13,461 bases of DNA, from contig CAJKQE010000059.1 in assembly GCA_905201915.1 (NCBI GenBank), positions 1 through 13,461 on the forward strand, read 5' to 3'. A model generated the notes under the pieces. The model worked only from the letters and a program-made list of their open reading frames with translations. It ran no database searches and had not been told where the DNA came from. This document shows, one piece after another, positions 7,003 to 13,214 of this stretch (within the stretch, counting starts at the first letter, position 1; each line of letters begins with the position of its first letter). Made by a program: the position numbers and the translations under genes. The DNA comes from an uncultured Lachnospiraceae bacterium (GTDB lineage Bacteria; Bacillota; Clostridia; Lachnospirales; Lachnospiraceae).

Positions 7003-8223
7003 ATGAAAATTTATGATGAATTGGTTGCCAGAGGCTTAATTGCTCAGGTAACAGATGAAGAAGAGATCCGTGAACTGATTAACAATGGAAAAGCTACTTT
7101 CTATATTGGCTTTGACCCTACAGCAGATAGCCTTCATGTAGGGCACTTTATGGCATTATGTTTGATGAAACGTTTGCAGATGGCAGGAAATAAACCAATT
7201 GCATTGATTGGTGGAGGTACAGGATATATTGGAGATCCATCCGGAAGAAGTGATATGCGTTCCATGATGACACCGGAAATGATTCAGCACAACTGTGATT
7301 GCTTTAAAAAGCAGATGGAGCGTTTTATTGACTTTTCAGAAGGAAAAGCAATGATGGTAAACAATGCAGACTGGCTTTTAGATTTAAACTATGTAGAGTT
7401 GTTAAGAGAAGTAGGTCCGCATTTCTCTGTAAACCGTATGCTGACTGCAGAATGTTACAAACAGCGTATGGAAAAAGGTCTGAGCTTTTTGGAATTTAAC
7501 TACATGATTATGCAGAGCTACGATTTCTATATGCTGTACCAGAAATATGGCTGTAATATGCAGTTTGGTGGTGACGATCAGTGGAGTAATATGCTGGGCG
7601 GAACAGAGTTAATTCGAAGAAAACTGGGTAAAAATGCCTGTGCAATGACCATCACTCTGCTTTTAAATTCCGAAGGTAAAAAAATGGGTAAAACACAGTC
7701 CGGAGCAGTTTGGTTAGATCCAAATAAAACTTCTCCATTTGACTTTTACCAGTACTGGAGAAACGTGGCAGATGCAGATGTTTTAAAATGTATCCGTATG
7801 CTTACTTTCCTTCCGTTAGAACAGATTGATGAAATGGACAAATGGGAAGGAAGCCAGTTAAACAAGGCAAAAGAAATTTTAGCTTATGAATTAACTGCAT
7901 TAGTACATGGAAAAGAAGAAGCAGAAAAAGCACAGGAATCTGCAAGAGCATTATTCAGCAGTGGAAATGCGGCGAATATGCCATCTGCAAAAATTGAAGA
8001 AGCAGACCTCGTAGATGGAAATATTGACTTGATTTCTCTTTTACACAAAAGCGGATTAGCAAATACACGTTCTGAAGCAAGACGTGCCATTGAACAGGGC
8101 GGTGTAGCTATTGACGGAGAGAAAGTTACAGATATTAAACATCTGGTTCCGGGAGAAAAACTTCAAGGCGATGGAATTGTATTGAAAAAAGGAAAGAAAA
8201 ACTTCAGAAAAGTAACAATGTAA
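7003..8223 (+). CDS. tyrS: Tyrosyl-tRNA synthetase
   Basis: A 406-residue class I aminoacyl-tRNA synthetase that charges tRNA-Tyr with tyrosine in the cytosol. The HIGH-type motif is H45-V-G-H48 and the KMSKS-type loop is K227-M-G-K-T231 (KMGKT). The substrate region includes QFGGDDQWSN (187-196). The C-terminal S4 RNA-binding domain (about 340-406) contains NTRSEARRAIEQGG. The length is as expected for the bacterial enzyme. The ribosome binding site AGGGAG lies at about 6989-6994. A tyrosine T-box upstream and a strong terminator downstream make it a single-gene transcription unit, apart from possible read-through from the redox operon. Confidence 0.97.
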   Translation: MKIYDELVARGLIAQVTDEEEIRELINNGKATFYIGFDPTADSLHVGHFMALCLMKRLQMAGNKPIALIGGGTGYIGDPSGRSDMRSMMTPEMIQHNCDCFKKQMERFIDFSEGKAMMVNNADWLLDLNYVELLREVGPHFSVNRMLTAECYKQRMEKGLSFLEFNYMIMQSYDFYMLYQKYGCNMQFGGDDQWSNMLGGTELIRRKLGKNACAMTITLLLNSEGKKMGKTQSGAVWLDPNKTSPFDFYQYWRNVADADVLKCIRMLTFLPLEQIDEMDKWEGSQLNKAKEILAYELTALVHGKEEAEKAQESARALFSSGNAANMPSAKIEEADLVDGNIDLISLLHKSGLANTRSEARRAIEQGGVAIDGEKVTDIKHLVPGEKLQGDGIVLKKGKKNFRKVTM

Positions 8224-8233
8224 AAAATAGTAT

Positions 8234-8285
8234 AAAGGTCATAAACTGCTTATATACAATTAGAGCGTAGGTTTATGACCTTTTT
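8234..8285 (+). terminator. Intrinsic terminator after tyrS
   Basis: A perfect 13-bp inverted repeat AAAGGTCATAAAC (8234-8246) and GTTTATGACCTTT (8271-8283), with a 24-base loop and a short T tract. The loop is long for a terminator, but position and symmetry fit. Confidence 0.85.
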
Positions 8286-8311
8286 AATGTATAACTGCAA
8301 AAAAATATTTG

Positions 8312-8340
8312 TTGAGTGAAAAACTTTTTTGTAGTAAAAT
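8312..8340 (+). promoter_or_regulatory. Promoter of the unidentified 8444 gene
   Basis: TTGAGT (8312-8317), 17-base spacer, TAAAAT (8335-8340). It lies just after the tyrS terminator and would give a leader of about 97 bases. Confidence 0.65.
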
Positions 8341-8355
8341 GAAGAAAAGACAAGT

Positions 8356-8427
8356 CTGTATTCAATTTCTAAATCATATCTGAATTCTAATCTTATCCAG
8401 AATTATCCATTTCAAAATTTAATACAG
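8356..8427 (+). other. Leader stem ahead of the unidentified gene
   Basis: CTGTATT (8356-8362) pairs with AATACAG (8421-8427). After one C/T mismatch, AATTT (8364-8368) pairs with AAATT (8415-8419). An inner AATTCT (8383-8388) pairs with AGAATT (8399-8404). The structure ends 7 bases before the ribosome binding site. The region is A/T rich, so chance pairing is possible. Confidence 0.35.
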
Positions 8428-8443
8428 GCAGAAAAGAGGTTAT

Positions 8444-9064
8444 ATGAGGACGCAGGGAATTTTATTTCAAGGGTTATATTTTTCTACAAAAGCGGAAGGA
8501 TCTTTTCTGAAAGAAGAATTTTCATATTGCAAGGAATTACAAACAGAAACTGGGCATTATATAGATGTTACGTATTTTCTTTTATATGCTCTTTGTAAAA
8601 ATCCCAAAATCAGAAAAATGTTGGAGACAATGGAGAAAGACTGGAAAGAATATATTTTATCAGCAGCAGAAAAAAGTATTTATCAAAGAGGTGCATTCTG
8701 GGAATATTTAGATAAAGGGGAAAGGGAAAATGCTCAAATTCTTTTAGGGTTATTAGAAGAAATCAGAAATTGCCACACATCCAGAGCAGAAAAATCATGG
8801 ATTGCCTTTGCTTATTTGTTTCATAAAAGTATTGGAGTAGAATACAGCTTTCTGGAAGGGGAGAAGCTTGTATCTTTTGAAAAAATATGCAGTGTGGCAG
8901 AAAAATATCAGGAAATTCCATTTCTCCCTTCTGCCTATATTTGTGCAGCCTTTTTCTGGGCAGAGAGTCAAAATATTGAGATACAGAGAAACGGAACTTA
9001 TGATTTTTTATATCCCTGTTTGAAAGAAGGAAGAAAAATTTGGGAAAGGGAAAAAAGCCTGTAA
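8444..9064 (+). CDS. Unrecognised 206-residue protein
   Basis: I do not recognise this protein. It is 206 residues long, probably cytosolic (no signal peptide, no clear membrane segment), and rich in aromatic and charged residues with several predicted helices. It has scattered cysteines but no cysteine or histidine cluster that suggests metal binding, and no P-loop. The frame is open from ATG 8444 to TAA and the next in-frame Met is about 60 residues in, so this start is preferred. AGAGG (8435-8439) sits only 4 bases from the ATG, an unusually short spacing that may mean weak translation. It has its own promoter and is separated from tyrS by a terminator. No terminator follows before the decarboxylase promoter. 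Function is not inferable from context. Confidence 0.75.
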   Translation: MRTQGILFQGLYFSTKAEGSFLKEEFSYCKELQTETGHYIDVTYFLLYALCKNPKIRKMLETMEKDWKEYILSAAEKSIYQRGAFWEYLDKGERENAQILLGLLEEIRNCHTSRAEKSWIAFAYLFHKSIGVEYSFLEGEKLVSFEKICSVAEKYQEIPFLPSAYICAAFFWAESQNIEIQRNGTYDFLYPCLKEGRKIWEREKSL

Positions 9065-9092
9065 AATTGAGTTAAAACTTTGTCAAAAACTA

Positions 9093-9121
9093 TTGAAAAA
9101 AAATACGAAACAGGGTACAAT
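9093..9121 (+). promoter_or_regulatory. Promoter of the decarboxylase operon
   Basis: TTGAAA (9093-9098), 17-base spacer, TACAAT (9116-9121). Transcription is expected to start about 9128-9130, giving a leader of about 175 bases that contains the structured element. Confidence 0.75.
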
Positions 9122-9129
9122 TAAAATCG

Positions 9130-9277
9130 GCAGAAATTGGTTTTAACAATCTATTGCGATGAAGCGAACACAAGGTGATTTCTGCAAAAAAACCGGAAAA
9201 AACTCACAAAAGCAGTGCAGAAATCCCGGTGAACAGCATGAATTTTATTGATTTGCAATAGATTTTTGCTGTTAAAA
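9130..9277 (+). promoter_or_regulatory. Highly structured leader, possible riboswitch of unknown class
   Basis: An outer helix is formed by TTTTAAC (9141-9147) with GTTAAAA (9271-9277). An inner helix is formed by AATCTATTGC (9148-9157) with GCAATAGATT (9255-9264). Enclosed is a perfect 9-bp hairpin, GATTTCTGC (9177-9185) with GCAGAAATC (9217-9225). Its loop carries ACCGG (9192-9196), complementary to CCGGT (9226-9230) directly 3' of the stem: an H-type pseudoknot. A second GCAGAAAT at 9130-9137 could capture the same 5' arm. AACAGCA (9232-9238) can pair with TGCTGTT (9267-9273), competing with the outer helix. There is no U-tract terminator, and the element ends 13 bases before GGAGGG (9291-9296), so control of translation initiation is more likely. 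I could not match it to a riboswitch family I know. Confidence 0.65.
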
Positions 9278-9303
9278 TAAAAATTAATATGGAGGGCTGA
9301 TTA

Positions 9304-10740
9304 ATGAGTAGTACAGCACAAACCTTAGCAGGTAAAAGAATTGCTTCTTTGCTTGATGAGAACAGTTTTGTTGAAATTGGCGGCTATGTAACAGCCAGAA
9401 ACACAGATTTCAACTTATCTGAAAAAGAAACACCGGCAGATGGTGTTATCACCGGATATGGTGTGATTGATGGCAGCCTGGTATATGTTTACAGCCAGGA
9501 TGTTTCCGTGTTAAACGGTTCTATCGGCGAAATGCATGCAAAAAAAATCACAAATCTGTATGACTTGGCAATGAAAACAGGCGCACCGATTATCGGATTG
9601 CTTGATTGTGCAGGTTTAAGACTGCAGGAAGCAACAGATGCATTAAATGCCTTTGGTGAAATTTACACAAAACAGGTTATGGCATCTGGAGTAATTCCAC
9701 AGATTACAGGTATCTTCGGTACATGTGGTGGGGGACTGGCAGTTGTTCCTGCTCTGACAGATTTCACATTTATGGAAGCAAACAAGGGAAGACTCTTTGT
9801 AAATGCACCAAATGCTTTGGAAGGAAATGAAATTTCAAAATGTGATACTTCCAGTGCAGCATATCAGAGCGAACATGCAGGTCTTGTAGATGTAATGGGA
9901 AGCGAAGAAGATATTTTAGCTCAGATGAGAGAATTAGTTTCTATGCTTCCATCTAATTTTGAAGACAATTCTTCTTACATTGAATGTACAGATGACTTAA
10001 ACCGTATCTGTCCTGATTTAGAAAACTGTGCAGGAGATACTTCTATTGCACTTTCTCAGATTGCAGACAATCAGGAATTCTTTGAAGTGAAAGCTGAATA
10101 TGCAAAAGACATGGTTACAGGATTTATCCGTTTAAACGGAGCAACTGTAGGATGCGTTGCAAACAGAAGTGAACTTTACAATGAAGAAGGCGAAAAGACA
10201 GAAACCTTTGAAAAAGTTTTATCAGCAAGAGGATGCAAAAAAGCTGCGGAATTTGTGAAATTCTGTGACGCTTTCGATATTCCTGTTTTAACCTTAACAA
10301 ATGTAAAAGGTTATAAAGCTACAAAATGCTCTGAAGCAAATATGGCAAGAAGTGCAGCGGAACTTACAAATGCTTATATCAGTGCAACAGTTCCAAAAGT
10401 AAATGTAGTTGTAGGAGAAGCTTTTGGAAGCGCTTATCTTACAATGAACAGCAAATCTACCGGTGCAGATATGGTATTTGCATGGCCAAACGCACAGATT
10501 GGTATGATGGATGCAAAACTGGCTGCAAAGATTATGTATGCAGATGCAGATGCAGCTACAATTAATGAAAAAGCAGCAGAATATGCAATGTTACAGTCCA
10601 GTGCACTTTCAGCAGCTAAGAGAGGATATGTAGACACAATTATTCAGGCAGAAGATACAAGAAAATATGTGATTGGTGCTTTTGAAATGTTATTCACAAA
10701 GAGAGAAAATCGTCCTAGCAAAAAACATGGCACGGTTTAA
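9304..10740 (+). CDS. Acyl-CoA-type carboxyltransferase subunit (12S/MmdA/PccB-like)
   Basis: A 478-residue biotin-dependent carboxyltransferase with two crotonase-like halves. It should move CO2 between an acyl-CoA (for example methylmalonyl- or malonyl-CoA) and carboxybiotin on the carrier protein encoded downstream. The N-terminal half carries the oxyanion-hole glycines G142-G144 (GTCGGGLAVVPALTDF). The C-terminal half begins near 270 (GFIRLNGATVG) and carries GEAFGSAY (371-378). It is about 30-50 residues shorter than typical PccB/MmdA. The usual DSGGARxQE segment reads D101-C-A-G-L-R-L-Q-E, so the acyl-CoA pocket is divergent and the substrate cannot be named. GGAGGG at 9291-9296 supports the start. 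It is first in an operon with OadG-like, biotin carrier, OadB and OadA/PycB genes and follows the structured leader. Confidence 0.87.
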   Translation: MSSTAQTLAGKRIASLLDENSFVEIGGYVTARNTDFNLSEKETPADGVITGYGVIDGSLVYVYSQDVSVLNGSIGEMHAKKITNLYDLAMKTGAPIIGLLDCAGLRLQEATDALNAFGEIYTKQVMASGVIPQITGIFGTCGGGLAVVPALTDFTFMEANKGRLFVNAPNALEGNEISKCDTSSAAYQSEHAGLVDVMGSEEDILAQMRELVSMLPSNFEDNSSYIECTDDLNRICPDLENCAGDTSIALSQIADNQEFFEVKAEYAKDMVTGFIRLNGATVGCVANRSELYNEEGEKTETFEKVLSARGCKKAAEFVKFCDAFDIPVLTLTNVKGYKATKCSEANMARSAAELTNAYISATVPKVNVVVGEAFGSAYLTMNSKSTGADMVFAWPNAQIGMMDAKLAAKIMYADADAATINEKAAEYAMLQSSALSAAKRGYVDTIIQAEDTRKYVIGAFEMLFTKRENRPSKKHGTV

Positions 10741-10755
10741 GCGAGGTGAATTAAT

Positions 10756-11514
10756 ATGAAGCAGACATGGAAAAAATTAGGTAGTTTAGTTTCAGTAGGA
10801 ATTTTGGCAGTATCTTTAACTGCCTGTGGTTCTGCAAAGAACGAAATTAACGAAAAAGTAGCTCAAAATCTTTATGACAGCAGTGTAAATGTTGTTCAGA
10901 CATTAACACAAAGCAATCCAAGTGAATTAGAACAGGCTTTAGAGGAAAATCCAAATATGGATGATTTTTCTAAAAATGCCTTTACATCATGGATTGATTC
11001 CTATGAAGAATTAGGAAGTTTTATTGACTATGAAGAAGTAGACCCTCAAGAAGCTATCAAAAAAGATGGCACGAACTATGTTGTAACATTAAAATGCGAC
11101 TTTGAAAAAAGAGATGCTGATGTACAGGTGGTTTATGATATCAAACTTGCAGGAAAGTCTGTAGGATTTAGTGCGAACTATTCAATGGCAGAGAAAATGC
11201 AGGAAGCAGGGGGAAATACTTTAATTGGTCTTGTTATTGTATTTGTAATGCTTGTGTTCTTGAGCTTTGTTATTTCTTTGATGAAATATATTCCAAAGTT
11301 TGTAGAAGGCTTTGGTAAGAAGAATACAGCAGAACCAACACCGGCTCCGACACCTGTACAGCCGGCTATAGAAGAAACTGTTGAAGAAGATCTCACAGAT
11401 GATCAGACATTAGTTGCAGTTATTGCGGCAGCAATTGCGGCATCAGAAAATACTTCAACAGATGCGTTTGTAGTACGTTCTATCAGAAAATCAAATAAAA
11501 GAAATTGGCGATAG
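10756..11514 (+). CDS. OadG-like gamma subunit with lipoprotein ectodomain
   Basis: A 252-residue protein in three parts. A lipoprotein signal peptide ends at the lipobox LTAC with lipidated C24. An extracytoplasmic domain covers about 25-150 and holds one further cysteine, C114. One membrane segment lies at about 155-176 (VFVMLVFLSFVISLM). The cytoplasmic tail has a Pro/Thr/Ala linker (192-203) and an OadG-like end (DDQTLVAVIAAAIAASENTS, then VRSIRK). In sodium-pumping decarboxylases the gamma subunit anchors the carboxyltransferase to the membrane pump; classic OadG is only about 80-90 residues with one membrane segment and no lipoprotein domain. GAGGTG upstream of the ATG is a good ribosome binding site. 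The gene lies 15 bases after the carboxyltransferase and 25 before the biotin carrier gene. The role of the outer domain is unknown. Confidence 0.8.
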   Translation: MKQTWKKLGSLVSVGILAVSLTACGSAKNEINEKVAQNLYDSSVNVVQTLTQSNPSELEQALEENPNMDDFSKNAFTSWIDSYEELGSFIDYEEVDPQEAIKKDGTNYVVTLKCDFEKRDADVQVVYDIKLAGKSVGFSANYSMAEKMQEAGGNTLIGLVIVFVMLVFLSFVISLMKYIPKFVEGFGKKNTAEPTPAPTPVQPAIEETVEEDLTDDQTLVAVIAAAIAASENTSTDAFVVRSIRKSNKRNWR

Positions 11515-11539
11515 GCTAAGCTCGTAGGAGGAAAAGAAT

Positions 11540-11911
11540 ATGAAATCTTATACAATTACAGTAAATGGCGTTGCATACGATGTAACAGTTGAAGAAACAG
11601 CTGGAAATGGTGCACCAGTTGCTGCTCCAAAAGCAGCTCCGAAGGCAGCACCAAAAGCTGCACCAGCAGCAAAACCGGCAGCAGCTTCTGCAGCAGGTGC
11701 TGTTGAAGTAAAAGCTTCTGTACCGGGAAAAGTTTGTAAAATTGAAGCAAGTGTAGGACAGGCTTTAAAAGCTGGTGATGCGATCGTAATTCTGGAAGCT
11801 ATGAAAATGGAAATCCCAGTTGTTGCACCTCAGGACGGAACTGTAGCAAGTATTAATGTTGCAGTAGGTGATTCCGTGGATAACGGCGCTGTTCTGGCAT
11901 CTATGAATTAG
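11540..11911 (+). CDS. Biotin carboxyl carrier protein (biotin/lipoyl domain)
   Basis: A 123-residue carrier protein. The biotinyl domain (about 55-123) holds the biotinylation motif E86-A-M-K-M90 with K89 as the predicted biotin site. An N-terminal strand region (1-22) is joined to it by a flexible Ala/Pro/Lys linker (about 25-53) that includes three consecutive KAAP units encoded by partly synonymous repeats (11627-11665). It is the size and layout of the 1.3S subunit of transcarboxylase and of MmdC/GcdC. It should shuttle CO2 as carboxybiotin between the carboxyltransferases of this operon and the OadB-type pump. AGGAGG at 11526-11531 is a strong ribosome binding site. Biotinylation would need BirA from elsewhere. 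Confidence 0.95.
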   Translation: MKSYTITVNGVAYDVTVEETAGNGAPVAAPKAAPKAAPKAAPAAKPAAASAAGAVEVKASVPGKVCKIEASVGQALKAGDAIVILEAMKMEIPVVAPQDGTVASINVAVGDSVDNGAVLASMN

Positions 11912-11938
11912 AATTTGCATACAGTGTAAATTCCCAAG

Positions 11939-11955
11939 ACAGGAAAAATTCCTGT
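11939..11955 (+). other. Intercistronic hairpin
   Basis: ACAGGAA and TTCCTGT form a perfect 7-bp stem with an AAA loop between the biotin carrier and oadB genes. No T tract follows, so it is not a terminator. It could shape mRNA decay or the relative yield of carrier and pump. Confidence 0.5.
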
Positions 11956-11970
11956 GCAATATAAATAAAT

Positions 11971-11976
11971 GGGAGG
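11971..11976 (+). promoter_or_regulatory. Ribosome binding site fixing the oadB start
   Basis: GGGAGG lies 7 bases before ATG 11984 and inside the longer reading frame that could begin at ATG 11969. The upstream ATG has no ribosome binding site of its own, so 11984 is the start. Confidence 0.85.
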
Positions 11977-11983
11977 TAAAAAA

Positions 11984-13132
11984 ATGTCTAACATTGCAGA
12001 TACAGTGTCAAACCTGATTGGACAGACAGCCTTTATGAATCTGACAGTGGGAAACCTGATTATGATTTTAGTGGCATTTATCTTTTTGTATCTTGCCATT
12101 AAAAAAGGATTTGAACCGCTTTTGCTGGTTCCAATTGCATTTGGTATGCTTTTGGTAAATATCTATCCGGATATTATGGCCAGCGCAGAAGAAACATCAA
12201 ACGGAGTAGCAGGACTCCTTCATATTTTTTATATTTTGGATGAATGGAGCGTGCTTCCATCTCTGATTTTCCTTGGAGTAGGTGCTATGACAGACTTTGG
12301 TCCGTTAATTGCAAATCCAAAGAGCTTTTTGTTAGGTGCAGCAGCACAGCTTGGAATTTATGTTGCATACTTCCTTGCAATCCTGTTAGGATTTAACGGA
12401 AAAGCAGCAGCAGCAATCTCCATTATCGGTGGTGCGGATGGTCCAACATCAATCTTCCTTGCTGGTAAACTGGGGCAGACAGGCTTGATGGGAGCCATTG
12501 CGGTAGCGGCATATTCTTATATGTCTTTAGTACCGATTATCCAGCCTCCAATTATGAAACTCTTTACAACAGAGGAAGAAAGAAAGATTAAAATGGAACA
12601 GCTTCGTCCGGTATCTAAACTGGAAAAAATCTTGTTCCCAATTATCATTACCGTTGTTGTATGTTTAATTCTGCCAACAACAGCTCCGCTGGTTGGTATG
12701 TTAATGCTGGGTAACCTGTTCAGAGAATCAGGTGTTGTAAAACAGTTAACAGAAACAGCATCTAATGCTTTAATGTACATTGTAGTTATCTTACTTGGTA
12801 CATCTGTAGGTGCATCTACAAGTGCAGAAGCATTCCTGAAATTAGATACGATTAAAATCGTAGTATTAGGTCTTGTTGCTTTCATATTTGGTACAGCCGG
12901 AGGTGTACTGTTTGGTAAACTTATGTGTAAGCTTACACACGGTAAGATTAACCCTCTGATTGGTTCTGCCGGTGTTTCCGCCGTTCCAATGGCAGCTCGT
13001 GTATCACAAAAAGTAGGTGCAGAAGCAGATCCTACAAACTTCCTGCTGATGCATGCTATGGGACCAAACGTTGCAGGTGTTATCGGTACAGCCGTAGCGG
13101 CAGGTACCTTTATGGCGATTTTTGGAGTTTAA
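11984..13132 (+). CDS. oadB: Sodium-translocating decarboxylase beta subunit
   Basis: A 382-residue polytopic membrane protein (about nine or more hydrophobic segments) of the OadB/MmdB/GcdB family. It decarboxylates carboxybiotin and exports sodium ions. Diagnostic motifs are NPKSFLLGAAAQLGIY, GGADGPTSIF with the essential Asp (D152), AAYSYMSLVPIIQPP, and the distal N323-x3-G327-x4-S332-x6-R339 pattern. That pattern has the same spacing as N373, G377, S382 and R389 of Klebsiella OadB. At 382 residues it is nearer the short MmdB/GcdB class (about 375) than Klebsiella OadB (433). A longer frame starting at 11969 is rejected because the ribosome binding site lies inside it. It lies between the biotin carrier and the OadA/PycB-type gene and should form one membrane complex with them. 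Confidence 0.96.
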   Translation: MSNIADTVSNLIGQTAFMNLTVGNLIMILVAFIFLYLAIKKGFEPLLLVPIAFGMLLVNIYPDIMASAEETSNGVAGLLHIFYILDEWSVLPSLIFLGVGAMTDFGPLIANPKSFLLGAAAQLGIYVAYFLAILLGFNGKAAAAISIIGGADGPTSIFLAGKLGQTGLMGAIAVAAYSYMSLVPIIQPPIMKLFTTEEERKIKMEQLRPVSKLEKILFPIIITVVVCLILPTTAPLVGMLMLGNLFRESGVVKQLTETASNALMYIVVILLGTSVGASTSAEAFLKLDTIKIVVLGLVAFIFGTAGGVLFGKLMCKLTHGKINPLIGSAGVSAVPMAARVSQKVGAEADPTNFLLMHAMGPNVAGVIGTAVAAGTFMAIFGV

Positions 13133-13151
13133 TCCATATAAGCCAAAGATG

Positions 13152-13186
13152 GAACTGACTTTTTAAGGATTTTAAAAAGTCAGTTC
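13152..13186 (+). other. Strong hairpin between oadB and the next gene
   Basis: GAACTGACTTTTTAA (13152-13166) and TTAAAAAGTCAGTTC (13172-13186) form a perfect 15-bp stem with a 5-base loop. The sequence after it is A-rich and leads straight into a GGAGG ribosome binding site, so it is not a standard terminator. It may protect or separate transcript segments. Confidence 0.7.
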
Positions 13187-13214
13187 TGAAATGAATAAAA
13201 TGGAGGAAAAAAAG

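Noticed and set aside
9065..9303. A known riboswitch (cobalamin, c-di-GMP, THF, T-box) in the decarboxylase leader
   Set aside because: CCGGTGAA vaguely recalls a cobalamin element, but the other conserved boxes are missing; no T-box motif or terminator is present.
11627..11665. Short tandem DNA repeat as a mobile or CRISPR-like element
   Set aside because: It encodes the KAAP units of the biotin carrier linker, in frame and with synonymous differences, so it is a protein-level repeat.
11969..11983. Upstream ATG giving five extra residues (MGGKK) on OadB
   Set aside because: The GGGAGG ribosome binding site lies within these codons and is well spaced for ATG 11984.
12517..12885. A 122-codon open frame on the - strand
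   Set aside because: It is antisense to the conserved OadB membrane segments and has no recognisable protein features.
13152..13200. Reading the hairpin as the operon terminator
   Set aside because: No T tract follows on the + strand, and a ribosome binding site and a functionally matching gene come directly after.
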